The translations under genes were made by a program, and so were the position numbers. The notes under the pieces are model-generated. The model was not told where the DNA came from and searched no databases. It saw only the letters and a program-made list of their open reading frames with translations. A stretch of DNA of 64,000 nt from Mycobacterium sp. GA-0227b. GTDB taxonomy: Bacteria; Actinomycetota; Actinomycetes; Mycobacteriales; Mycobacteriaceae. The stretch is from NCBI RefSeq assembly GCF_001499855.1, contig NZ_LQIK01000033.1:62001-126000 (forward strand), written 5' to 3'. This document shows positions 33,016 to 40,523 of the stretch, piece by piece (position 1 is the stretch's first letter; each line of letters opens with the position of its first letter).

Positions 33016-33803
33016 CCCGCGTCGGCTTCGTCGGGGCGGGCCGGATGGGCGCCCCGATGGTGCGCCGTCTCGTCGCAACCGGTCATGACGTCGCAGCTCT
33101 TGGCAGGACCGATGACAAGCGCGCTGCCGTGCGCGATCTCGGCGCGCGTCCGGTCGGCACCGCTACCGAAGCCGCCGACGCCGACGTGGTGATCGTGTGC
33201 GTTTTCACCGACGAGCAGGTGCAACAGATCTGCCTGCACGACGGGTTGGTGGCGGCGATGCCCCCGCGCGCCTCGCTCGTGATCCACACGACCGGAAGCC
33301 CCGCCACCGCACAGACCATCGCCGCGCAGTTCCCCGATGTCGACGTCGTCGACGCGCCGGTCAGCGGCGGCCCGCACAACATCGCCGCCGGCGAGGTGAC
33401 CCTGTTCGTCGGCGGCTCCGATGAGGCGGTCACGCGGGTGCAACCGGTGGTTGGCGCCTACGGCGACCCGATCCTGCATGTCGGTCCGCTCGGCGCGGGC
33501 CAAGCCGTCAAGTTGATCAACAACGCGTTGTTCGCCGCGCAGATCGGTTTGCTCGCCGAATCCGTGACGCTGGGCGCTTCCCTCGGGGTGGACGAGACCA
33601 AACTGCTGGCGTCGATATCCCATGGCAGCGGGGCAAGCCGCGTCGGCGAGTTCATCTCCGCTCGCGGATCGGTGTCCGGGTTCGTAACCGATGTCGCCGA
33701 GTTCATCGGCAAGGACGTCGACGTGGTCCGCAAGACGGCGGCTGAGCTGGGCCGCGACCTGGGCTTACTCGACGACGTCATCAACGCCGGAATTCGACGA
33801 TGA
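33012..33803 (+). CDS. beta-hydroxyacid dehydrogenase (HIBADH/6PGDH family)
   Basis: 263 residues, GTG at 33012 in a GTGA overlap with its paralogue. RVGFVGAGRMGAPMVRRLVATGH gives the NAD(P) site, DAPVSGGPHNIAAGEVTLF the substrate loop, and AGQAVKLINNALFAAQ the catalytic Lys. It is the last gene of the run that begins at 28013; a 112-base gap follows before the P450 at 33916. Confidence 0.88.
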   Translation: MTRVGFVGAGRMGAPMVRRLVATGHDVAALGRTDDKRAAVRDLGARPVGTATEAADADVVIVCVFTDEQVQQICLHDGLVAAMPPRASLVIHTTGSPATAQTIAAQFPDVDVVDAPVSGGPHNIAAGEVTLFVGGSDEAVTRVQPVVGAYGDPILHVGPLGAGQAVKLINNALFAAQIGLLAESVTLGASLGVDETKLLASISHGSGASRVGEFISARGSVSGFVTDVAEFIGKDVDVVRKTAAELGRDLGLLDDVINAGIRR

Positions 33804-33852
33804 AGACAGCGATTCTCCCTACTCAAACCCTTCCCGTGGGGGATACTATTGA

Positions 33853-33880
33853 CGTTACACAATTGCGCCCTCGCGTAACG
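33853..33880. promoter_or_regulatory. inverted repeat CGTTAC-N16-GTAACG in the P450 promoter region
   Basis: Six-base perfect arms about 36-63 bases upstream of the P450 start, next to TTGACG at 33849-33854, which could be a -35. It would be an internal promoter/operator for the P450-ferredoxin-P450-hydrolase genes. No second copy was found. Confidence 0.4.
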
Positions 33881-33915
33881 GAAGCGGTCACCAGCCCACC
33901 GCGAAAGAGGAGATC

Positions 33916-35118
33916 ATGACCAAGCCGAAACTCGTGTTCGACCCGTATTCGCAGGAGTACTTCGACGACCCGTATGAGATCTACGCCCGGATGCGCGACG
34001 AGACGCCGATCTACTACGACGAGGAGCAGGACTTCTACGCGCTGACGCGGCATGCGGACGTGGCGGCGGCACTCAAGGACCACGAATCGTTCTCATCGAC
34101 CCGCGGATGCCACCTGAACATGATCAAGTCCGGCAAAGGGTTCCAGAAATCCATCATCTTCATGGATCCGCCCGAACACCGCTTCATGCGCAGCCTGCTC
34201 AACAAGGCGTTCACCCCTCGGGCGATCCAGGCGCAGCGCGACACCGTCGTCGAACTCGTCGAGCACTATCTGTCCAAGGTGGATCCCGACAACTTCGATG
34301 TGGTGCAGGACTTCTCCGGTCCGTTCCCCGTCGAGGTGATCACCCGGATGGCAGGGGTGCCCGAGGAGTTTCGCCAGCAGGTGCGGCACTGGATCGACAA
34401 GGGCCTGGAAGTCAAACCCGGACAGGTGGACCTGTCCGAAGAGAACATGCAGGCCAACATGGACGCGGGGGTCTACTACTTCGGCCTCGTGCAGGAGCGC
34501 CGGCAGGACCCCCAGGACGACATGATCAGCCGCCTGATCGCCGCCGAGGTTCCCGGCGAGAACGGCGAAATGCGCAAACTCGACGACATCGAGATCACCG
34601 GCTTCGTCGCACTACTCGGCGGCGCGGGCGCCGAAACCGTCACCAAGTTGGTCGGCAGCGCCGTGGTGGAATTCGCGCGGCATCCCGAGCAGTGGCAGAT
34701 GCTGCTCGACGACCGAAGCCTGGTACCTGCTGCCGTCGAAGAGTTGCTGCGCTACGTGGGCCCGGTGCAGTACAACGTGCGCTATACCCTCCGGGAAGCC
34801 GAAGTGCCCAGCGGCACGATTCCCGCGCACAAGCCCGTGTTCCTGATGAAAGCGGCCGCCAACCGTGACCCCCGCGCGTTCGACGACGGCGAGACGTTCG
34901 ACATCACCCGTGACCGCACGCAGGCGCAGAACCTGGGCCTGGGCTACGGCATCCACAGTTGCCTCGGTGCCGCGCTGGCCCGGTTGGAGACCACCATCGC
35001 GCTCGAGCACCTGCTCGATTTCATGCCGCGCTACGAGGTCGATTTCGACGGCCTGCAACGCGTGCACATGCAGAACGTCGCCGGGTACCACCACGTCCCC
35101 GTGAAGGTGTTGACGTGA
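33916..35118 (+). CDS. cytochrome P450
   Basis: 400 residues, ATG with AAAGAGGAG upstream. Heme loop GLGYGIHSCLGAALAR with Cys349; I-helix GGAGAETVTK (236-244), where Glu-Thr forms the proton-relay pair; ExxR in EELLR (276-279). It shares length, start (LVFDP-type) and most motifs with the P450 at 35344, so they are tandem paralogues. Electron delivery is probably by the ferredoxin encoded between them. The reaction is hydroxylation of an unknown hydrophobic substrate. Confidence 0.93.
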   Translation: MTKPKLVFDPYSQEYFDDPYEIYARMRDETPIYYDEEQDFYALTRHADVAAALKDHESFSSTRGCHLNMIKSGKGFQKSIIFMDPPEHRFMRSLLNKAFTPRAIQAQRDTVVELVEHYLSKVDPDNFDVVQDFSGPFPVEVITRMAGVPEEFRQQVRHWIDKGLEVKPGQVDLSEENMQANMDAGVYYFGLVQERRQDPQDDMISRLIAAEVPGENGEMRKLDDIEITGFVALLGGAGAETVTKLVGSAVVEFARHPEQWQMLLDDRSLVPAAVEELLRYVGPVQYNVRYTLREAEVPSGTIPAHKPVFLMKAAANRDPRAFDDGETFDITRDRTQAQNLGLGYGIHSCLGAALARLETTIALEHLLDFMPRYEVDFDGLQRVHMQNVAGYHHVPVKVLT

Positions 35119-35146
35119 CCGCTTGGGTGAGGAGGAGGGCGCTTCT

Positions 35147-35347
35147 GTGACTCAGAAGATCGTCGTCGACTTCGGGCTCTGTGAAAGCAACGGGGTGTGC
35201 ATGGGCATCATCCCCGAGGTGTTCGACCTCGATGACCAGGACTACCTTCATGTACTACAGGAAGAAGTGACGCCGGAGAACGAGCAGCAGGTCCGAGAAG
35301 CCGTGCGCCAGTGCCCGCGGCAGGCGATCTCGATCGAAGACGAATGA
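35147..35347 (+). CDS. single-cluster ferredoxin between two P450s
   Basis: 66 residues, GTG at 35147 eight bases after GGAGGAGGG; an upstream in-frame start would read through that ribosome site. Cluster ligands are CESNGVC and QCPRQAISIE, with Asn replacing the His often seen in the middle position. It lies 28 bases after one P450 and overlaps the start of the next (ATGA), so one ferredoxin probably serves both. Confidence 0.88.
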   Translation: MTQKIVVDFGLCESNGVCMGIIPEVFDLDDQDYLHVLQEEVTPENEQQVREAVRQCPRQAISIEDE

Positions 35348-36549
35348 CGACAACCGAACTCGTCTTCGACCCGTTCTCCGAGGCGTTCTTCAACGGACCC
35401 TGGGAGATCTACCGCCGCCTGCGAGAGGAGGCGCCGGTCTACTACAACGCGGAGCACGACTTCTACGCGCTGTCCCGGCACGAGGATGTGGCCGCGGCGT
35501 ACAAGGACTTCCAGACGTACTCGTCGGCGTACGGCCTCGACCTCGCGACGGTGCGGTCCGAGGAACCGATGGCCGCGAAGATGATCATCGTCATGGACCC
35601 GCCCGAACACCGGCAGATGCGCAGCCTGGTCAACAAGGTGTTCACCCCCCGAGCCATCCAGGCGCTGAAACCCATGGTCTCCGAGACCATCGAGCGGTAC
35701 TTGTCGCGGGTCGATCCCGACCGCTTCGACGTCGTCAAGGATTTCTCGGCGCTCTTCCCGGTCGAAGTGATCTCCCAGATGCTCGGTGTACCAGAGGAAT
35801 ACCGCCAGCAGGTCGGCGAATGGGTGGACATCTCGCTGCGTCGCGAACCCGGCCAGATCGAGATGTCCGAGGAGGGTCTACAGGCCGTCGGCCAGTTGAT
35901 GGGCCTGTACTACGACCTGATTCAACAGCGACGGGCCGAACCGCGCGACGACATGTTCAGCCGCCTGATCACCGCGGAGATCGAGCGGGAGGACGGCCAG
36001 AAGCAGCAGCTCGACGACTTCGAGATCGCCGGCTTCGCCACCCTTCTCGGTGGCGCGGGCGCCGAAACCGTCACCAAACTTGTCGGCAACGCCGCGGTGA
36101 CGTTCGCGCGCAACCCCGACCAGTGGCGCAAGCTGCTAGACGACCGCAGCAAGGTTCCGGCCGCGGTGGAAGAGTTGCTGCGTTACGAGGCGCCCAACCA
36201 GTACAACGTGCGGCGCTCCATGCGGGAAGTGCACCTGCACGGGGTGACGATCCCGGCCGGCAAACCGGTGTTCCTGCTTGCCGGTTCGGCCAACCGGGAC
36301 CCCGAGGCATTCACCGACGCCGACACGTTCGACATCGACCGCGATCGCACCGAGGCGCAGAACCTCGGGTTCGGCTACGGCGTGCACAGCTGTCTGGGTG
36401 CGGCGCTGGCCCGCATGGAGAGTGCCATCGCGCTGGAGAAGCTTCTGGACTTCATGCCGCGCTACGAGGTGCTGTTCGACGAGTGCCGGCGGGTGGCGGC
36501 GCAGAACGTCGCCGGCTGGTCGAGTGTGCCGGTGCGAGTGCTGCACTGA
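35344..36549 (+). CDS. cytochrome P450
   Basis: 401 residues, ATG at 35344 overlapping the ferredoxin stop. Heme loop GFGYGVHSCLGAALAR with Cys350; I-helix GGAGAETVTK; ExxR in EELLR (277-280). Long blocks are the same as in the P450 at 33916 (for example MDPPEHR and FTPRAIQA), and differences cluster in residues 60-80 and 165-190, where substrate-recognition loops lie. That pattern suggests duplication followed by change in substrate or position of attack. Confidence 0.93.
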   Translation: MTTTELVFDPFSEAFFNGPWEIYRRLREEAPVYYNAEHDFYALSRHEDVAAAYKDFQTYSSAYGLDLATVRSEEPMAAKMIIVMDPPEHRQMRSLVNKVFTPRAIQALKPMVSETIERYLSRVDPDRFDVVKDFSALFPVEVISQMLGVPEEYRQQVGEWVDISLRREPGQIEMSEEGLQAVGQLMGLYYDLIQQRRAEPRDDMFSRLITAEIEREDGQKQQLDDFEIAGFATLLGGAGAETVTKLVGNAAVTFARNPDQWRKLLDDRSKVPAAVEELLRYEAPNQYNVRRSMREVHLHGVTIPAGKPVFLLAGSANRDPEAFTDADTFDIDRDRTEAQNLGFGYGVHSCLGAALARMESAIALEKLLDFMPRYEVLFDECRRVAAQNVAGWSSVPVRVLH

Positions 36550-37316
36550 TGCGTTTCGTGTTCGTGCACGGCGGTTTTCACGCCGCCTGGTGCTGGGAAC
36601 ACACGATCGCCGAGTTGCATCAGATGGGCCACGACGCGGTGGCCGTCGACCTGCCCGGCCACGGCGCGCGCACCGAGCAGGAGTCGACGCTGGCCAACCG
36701 GCGCGACGCGATCGTGTCGGTCATGCAACCCGGTGACGTGCTCGTCGGGCACTCCGGCGGCGGGTTCGACGCCACCCTGGCCGCGGACGCCCGCCCGGAT
36801 CTGGTCAGCCACATCGTCTACCTGGCGGCGGCGCTACCCCGCGAGGGCCGCACCTATCCCGAGGCGATGGCGATGCGGGACTCAAGCGATATCAAAGACG
36901 GCGAGTTCGATGCCGACGTCGGAGAGATGTTGAGCTATCTGAAGTTCGACGACGACGGTGCGATGTGGTTCGCCGATTTCGACGGCGCGTGGCAGTACTT
37001 CTATCACGACTGCGACGAGGCCACCGCGCGCTGGGCGTTCGACCGCCTCGGCCCGGAGCGGTTCGGCGACACCACGGTGACGCCGGTGTCGGTGCCGTCG
37101 TTCTGGGCCGCCGAGTTGCCCCGCAGCTTCATCCGCTGTATGCAGGACCGCTCGATGCCACGCTGGCTGGCCGATACCGTGACACACCGCCTCGGCGTCG
37201 AGCAGTTGACGATCGACGCGTCGCACTCGCCGTTCCTCAGCAAGCCGCGTGAGCTCGCCGGGCTATTGGTGCACGCCACCACCACGTCACCGAGCGGCCC
37301 GCTGGTGCCCCACTGA
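36549..37316 (+). CDS. alpha/beta-fold hydrolase
   Basis: 255 residues, ATG sharing one base with the P450 stop. Esterase-like pattern: FVFVHGGFHAAWCWEHTI, VDLPGHGARTEQES, elbow LVGHSGGGFDATL with Ser69, and a late DASHSPFLSKPREL with the catalytic His. It resembles the small EstC/MekB-type esterases and lactone hydrolases. Last gene of the P450 run; the stem-loop at 37354-37398 follows. Confidence 0.85.
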   Translation: MRFVFVHGGFHAAWCWEHTIAELHQMGHDAVAVDLPGHGARTEQESTLANRRDAIVSVMQPGDVLVGHSGGGFDATLAADARPDLVSHIVYLAAALPREGRTYPEAMAMRDSSDIKDGEFDADVGEMLSYLKFDDDGAMWFADFDGAWQYFYHDCDEATARWAFDRLGPERFGDTTVTPVSVPSFWAAELPRSFIRCMQDRSMPRWLADTVTHRLGVEQLTIDASHSPFLSKPRELAGLLVHATTTSPSGPLVPH

Positions 37317-37353
37317 CCCAGCTGATCACCGCCGCTCACCGCTGCGCCGAGAT

Positions 37354-37398
37354 CGACGTTTTGGCGGGTTTCACTCGGACTTTCCCGCCAGAACGTCG
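37354..37398. terminator. 15-base-pair stem-loop between convergent genes
   Basis: Left arm 37354-37368 (CGACGTTTTGGCGGG) and right arm 37384-37398 (CCCGCCAGAACGTCG) match at 14 of 15 positions with one G-T pair, around a 15-base loop. It lies between the convergent hydrolase and DUF1330 genes and can act on both strands. There is no long T run, so it may be a bidirectional stem-loop or a dispersed repeat rather than a classic terminator. Confidence 0.6.
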
Positions 37399-37414
37399 GT
37401 TTGGGCGATAGAAA

Positions 37415-37702
37415 TCAGCCGAGGCCGTGCAAGATGACCCCGTTGCAGTCCGCGGCGGCCTGGCGTAACTTGGCGGCCTCCTGATAGGTGTCGGAGTTGT
37501 ACCACTCGCGGGCCGCCTCTTCCGACTCGAACTCCAGCAACACGGTCTGCGTACCGTGCCACTCGCCCTCGAGCAGCTCGGGCTTCTGGTCGAACGACAG
37601 CAGCGTGGAGCCGGCCATCGCCTTGCCGGCCAGCTTGGCGTACTCGGCCATGCCTGCTGGGTCCTTCACGTCCTCGGTGATGAGGATGTACGCCTTGGGC
37701 AC
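37415..37702 (-). CDS. DUF1330 family protein
   Basis: 95 residues, GTG at 37702 with AAGGAG six bases upstream. It has the DUF1330 character: KAYILITEDVKDPAGMAEYAKLAGKAM, ELLEGEWHGTQTVLLEFESEEAAREWYNSDTYQ-type segments, a ferredoxin-like alpha/beta fold of about 95 residues. The biochemical role of the family is not established; members sit beside catabolic oxygenases. It follows the ferredoxin at 37720 by 17 bases. Confidence 0.85.
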   Translation of the reverse strand: MPKAYILITEDVKDPAGMAEYAKLAGKAMAGSTLLSFDQKPELLEGEWHGTQTVLLEFESEEAAREWYNSDTYQEAAKLRQAAADCNGVILHGLG

Positions 37703-37719
37703 TGAAAACTCCTTCGTGG

Positions 37720-37911
37720 TCAATCGATTTCGCGGATCGCTTGCTCGGGGCAGTTCTGGATGGCATCGCGGGCGGCATCCTCCAGGCCGACAGGCACGTC
37801 GCCCGGATCGGCGACCGCCCAGCCGTCGTCGGTCATCTCGAACACCTCGGGACACAATGTCAGGCACATGCCGTGGCCCGCACAGCGGTCCTCGTCGACG
37901 GTGACCTTCAT
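37720..37911 (-). CDS. single-cluster ferredoxin, P450 redox partner
   Basis: 63 residues. Cluster motif CAGHGMCLTLCP and NCPEQAIREID: C-x2-H-x2-C-x3-CP with distal CP, typical for P450-linked ferredoxins; the extra Cys in LTLCP could complete a [4Fe-4S] cluster. The ATG overlaps the stop of the P450 immediately upstream (ATGA), making that P450 the obvious partner. Confidence 0.9.
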   Translation of the reverse strand: MKVTVDEDRCAGHGMCLTLCPEVFEMTDDGWAVADPGDVPVGLEDAARDAIQNCPEQAIREID

Positions 37912-39206
37912 CGGGCACCACCGTCGACGAGATCGAACTCCAGGTGCAGTTCGGTCAGGCCTCGCAGGATGTATGTCGGGATGTAGGAGTAGCGGCGCGA
38001 ACCGGCAGGGCCGTGGTGCTTTTCGCTGATCCGGATATCGGTCGTACGGTCCAGCAATCGCTCCAGCCCGACACGCGTTTCGGCGCGGGCCAGCGGCGCT
38101 CCCGGGCAGCTGTGGATGCCGCGACCGAACGCCAGATGCTGTCGGGCGTTCTTACGTTCGGGATCGAACCTGTCGGGATCCTCGAAGCGGCGCGGGTCGC
38201 GGTTGGCGGCCCCGTTGATCACCATCACCGTGCAGCCGGCGCCGAGCGACTGCTCGCCGATGTTCGTCGGCACCCGCGACAGCCGGAAGTCGCCCTTGAC
38301 GGGGCTTTCGATGCGCAGGCACTCCTCGATGAAGTTCGGCAGCAGGCTGCGGTCCTCGCGCAACTTGCGCTGGATGTCGGGATTGTCGCCCATCACCTTC
38401 AGCGCCGTCGACAACAGCCGCACCGTGGTCTCCTGCCCGGCGGAGAACACGTTGGTCGCCACCCGCACGACGTCGGCCACCTCGGGCATCGTCCCGTCGG
38501 GGAACGTGGCCGTCGCCAGGCCGGTCAGCACGTCCTCACGTGGCTCACGACGACGATCCTCGACGTACTCGGCGAACACCTCGTACAGGTATTCCAGTGG
38601 CGTCTTGGTGAGCGTCTTCTCGGCGTTGCCGAGCCCGCCGCCGTGGGTGCCGCGCGCGAGCCGCTCGAGCAGTTCGGGGCGGTCCTCGTCGGGGACGCCG
38701 AGCAGATCGGCGATGACGCGCAACGTGAACGGCCCGGCGAAGCCCTTGATGAACTCGCCCTCACCCGGCGCCAGGAACTCGTCGAGGATGTCGTCGGCCA
38801 GCTGCCACATCGCATCCTCGTTCTCCTTGAGGCGCTTGGGCGTGATCAGCCGCATCAGCAGGGCGCGGTGATTGGTGTGCGTCGGCGGGTCCAGCGTCGG
38901 CAACTGGTCGCTGAACGGGATCTCGTCGCGGTGCTGGTTGATCAGCTCCGTGATGTCGTCGTCCTGCAAGCCGTCGAGCGCGACCGGAAAACCGGGGAAC
39001 GGGCCCGTCACCGAGATACACGACGAGAACGTCTCGGCGTCGTTGTAGACATCGACGGCCTCTTGCCAGCCCGTCACCATCGTCACGCCGTAGTGGTCCT
39101 CCCGGCTGACCGGGCACTTGTCGCGAAGTGCCGCGTAGAACGGGTACGGGTCGTCGGTCAGACGGCCGTCCCGGAAGAAGTCGACCGAGGTGAGGTCCTC
39201 CGTCAT
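37908..39206 (-). CDS. cytochrome P450
   Basis: 432 residues. Heme loop FGRGIHSCPGAPLAR with Cys367; I-helix FSAGQETTVR (about 254-262); ExxR in EECLR (295-298). It is longer and only distantly like the P450s at 33916 and 35344, so a separate CYP family. The unusual stretch GGGLGNAEKTLTKTPLEYL lies in the F-G loop region. A GAGAAC-N3-ATTCTC box is 31-45 bases upstream of the start, so it should share control with the FadE and amidohydrolase operons. Confidence 0.93.
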   Translation of the reverse strand: MTEDLTSVDFFRDGRLTDDPYPFYAALRDKCPVSREDHYGVTMVTGWQEAVDVYNDAETFSSCISVTGPFPGFPVALDGLQDDDITELINQHRDEIPFSDQLPTLDPPTHTNHRALLMRLITPKRLKENEDAMWQLADDILDEFLAPGEGEFIKGFAGPFTLRVIADLLGVPDEDRPELLERLARGTHGGGLGNAEKTLTKTPLEYLYEVFAEYVEDRRREPREDVLTGLATATFPDGTMPEVADVVRVATNVFSAGQETTVRLLSTALKVMGDNPDIQRKLREDRSLLPNFIEECLRIESPVKGDFRLSRVPTNIGEQSLGAGCTVMVINGAANRDPRRFEDPDRFDPERKNARQHLAFGRGIHSCPGAPLARAETRVGLERLLDRTTDIRISEKHHGPAGSRRYSYIPTYILRGLTELHLEFDLVDGGAR

Positions 39207-39236
39207 TGGCCCTCCGTTTCGACGATCTCAGCAGGC

Positions 39237-39251
39237 GAGAACGTGATTCTC
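39237..39251. promoter_or_regulatory. operator GAGAAC-N3-ATTCTC upstream of the P450
   Basis: Fourth clear copy of the box found at 10216, 23515 and 23638; arms match at five of six positions. It sits in the 114-base gap between the TauD-type gene and the P450, close to the P450 start. Confidence 0.6.
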
Positions 39252-39320
39252 ATATCGGGGTATCAGATTTCCATACGGCAATGCCGTCGTCAACGACCGG
39301 TGCTGTGCAACCGCTCAGCA

Positions 39321-40166
39321 CTATTGGATCGGCTCGTCGCCGAGCACCGTCGTGCGCAGCATTTCGCGCGGCGAATCGGGGTCGTACGGCGCCGCGCGGT
39401 GCAGGACACCGTTGTTGTCCCAGATGACCGTGTCGCCGACGGACCACCGGTGGCTGTAGACGAGGTCAGGCCGGGTGGCACGGTCGAGCAGGTCGGCGAG
39501 CAAGGCTCGGCCCTCGTCGAGATCCATGCCGACGACGTAGTCCGCCGAAGCGCCCAACACCAGCGATTTGCGACCGCTGCGGTGGGTCCACACCAGCGGA
39601 TGCTCGTGGGTGGGACGCGAACGCCACTTGGCCACCAGCTCCGGCGACGGATCCGGCGTGACCCGGCGCTGCGACGCCTCGAGCGAATGAACCACCCGCA
39701 GCGCTCCGAAGCGCTCCTTCTCCTCGTCACTGAACGCCTCGTACGCCGCATACGAGTTGGCGAACTCCGTCTCACCACCGCGCTCGGCCACCTGTTTGGC
39801 GGAAAGCACGGTCGCCTTCTGCGGGCACTCGCCGTTGGTCGGAGTGCAACCGTCGATATGCCAGTCGAACGTGGCGCGCAGGTACGCCGCGGACGAGTTC
39901 TTCGACTTGTCCAGCGTCACCGGATAGATGCCGGCCACCGGATGGTGGCCATCGGACGAGTGGTCGATGTCGCCGAGTCGCCGGCAGAACGCCACCTGTG
40001 CCTGCGGTGTCAGGCCGAGACCCGGAAACACGAGCGCGCCGTTGTCTTCCAGGGCGTCGAGGACGGCGGCGCCCAGCGCATCGTCTCCTGCCAGGGCGTC
40101 GGAATCCAGGCCGAGCACCTCGGCGCCGACTGATGCGGTGAGCTTGTTGATCGTCAGCACAGTCAT
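39321..40166 (-). CDS. TauD/TfdA family Fe(II)/2-oxoglutarate dioxygenase
   Basis: 281 residues. The facial triad is visible as His103 and Asp105 in FDWHIDG and His256 in GVLHRAAPY; the 2-oxoglutarate Arg is in PREMLRTTV (267 or 271). Members hydroxylate next to sulfonate, ether or quaternary nitrogen groups and release the group, or hydroxylate lipids. It is 19 bases after the small Rieske-partner gene and ends the Rieske 1 operon. Confidence 0.9.
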   Translation of the reverse strand: MTVLTINKLTASVGAEVLGLDSDALAGDDALGAAVLDALEDNGALVFPGLGLTPQAQVAFCRRLGDIDHSSDGHHPVAGIYPVTLDKSKNSSAAYLRATFDWHIDGCTPTNGECPQKATVLSAKQVAERGGETEFANSYAAYEAFSDEEKERFGALRVVHSLEASQRRVTPDPSPELVAKWRSRPTHEHPLVWTHRSGRKSLVLGASADYVVGMDLDEGRALLADLLDRATRPDLVYSHRWSVGDTVIWDNNGVLHRAAPYDPDSPREMLRTTVLGDEPIQ

Positions 40167-40185
40167 GGTCGTCCCGTCCTGGTCA

Positions 40186-40521
40186 TCACGGCACCGGCGC
40201 GCTGACGCGGTGCATCTCGGCGTCAGCGGAGTCGATGGGTTTCTGCGTACCGAAGATCTCGACGGCCATCGAGACCATGATCATCGAGTAGACGAGATGC
40301 AACAGGTTCAGCGCGTCGTCGGGGACATCGTCGAGCGGAAACTTGTCGCAGTAGTCGATTGCCTCCTCGAAGCGGGGCGAGAACGCGTCGTAGAACTTCC
40401 GCATCTCCTGCATGGGTGTGCTCAGCCGCGCTTCCCATCGCTCCGGTTCCGTTGCCAGACACCACTTCTCGGCAAACGGCTCGAACTCGGCGAATGCGCT
40501 GGGCAGTCGGGTCTGCGGCAT
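40186..40521 (-). CDS. small protein linked to Rieske oxygenase (copy 1), unknown family
   Basis: 111 residues from ATG at 40521, two bases after the Rieske oxygenase stop. Mostly helical, with FEEAIDYCDKFPLDDVPDD and ALNLLHLVYSMIMVSMAVEIF. It is clearly related to the 112-residue protein at 45417-45755 (shared EAIAYCDKF/EAIDYCDKF, LDD.P.D.LNL.HL.YSMI and final VSxPVP), which also follows a Rieske oxygenase. It is too short and lacks the look of the usual SnoaL-like beta subunit. I infer an accessory subunit or chaperone. Confidence 0.75.
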   Translation of the reverse strand: MPQTRLPSAFAEFEPFAEKWCLATEPERWEARLSTPMQEMRKFYDAFSPRFEEAIDYCDKFPLDDVPDDALNLLHLVYSMIMVSMAVEIFGTQKPIDSADAEMHRVSAPVP

Positions 40522-40523
40522 GG

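Noticed and set aside
33835..33848. Terminator after the second beta-hydroxyacid dehydrogenase
   Set aside because: The CCC/GGG pairing around this point is too short and has no T run.
37944..40133. 729-residue plus-strand open frame opposite P450 and TauD-type genes
   Set aside because: It covers two well-supported minus-strand genes and their gap and has no protein-like pattern.
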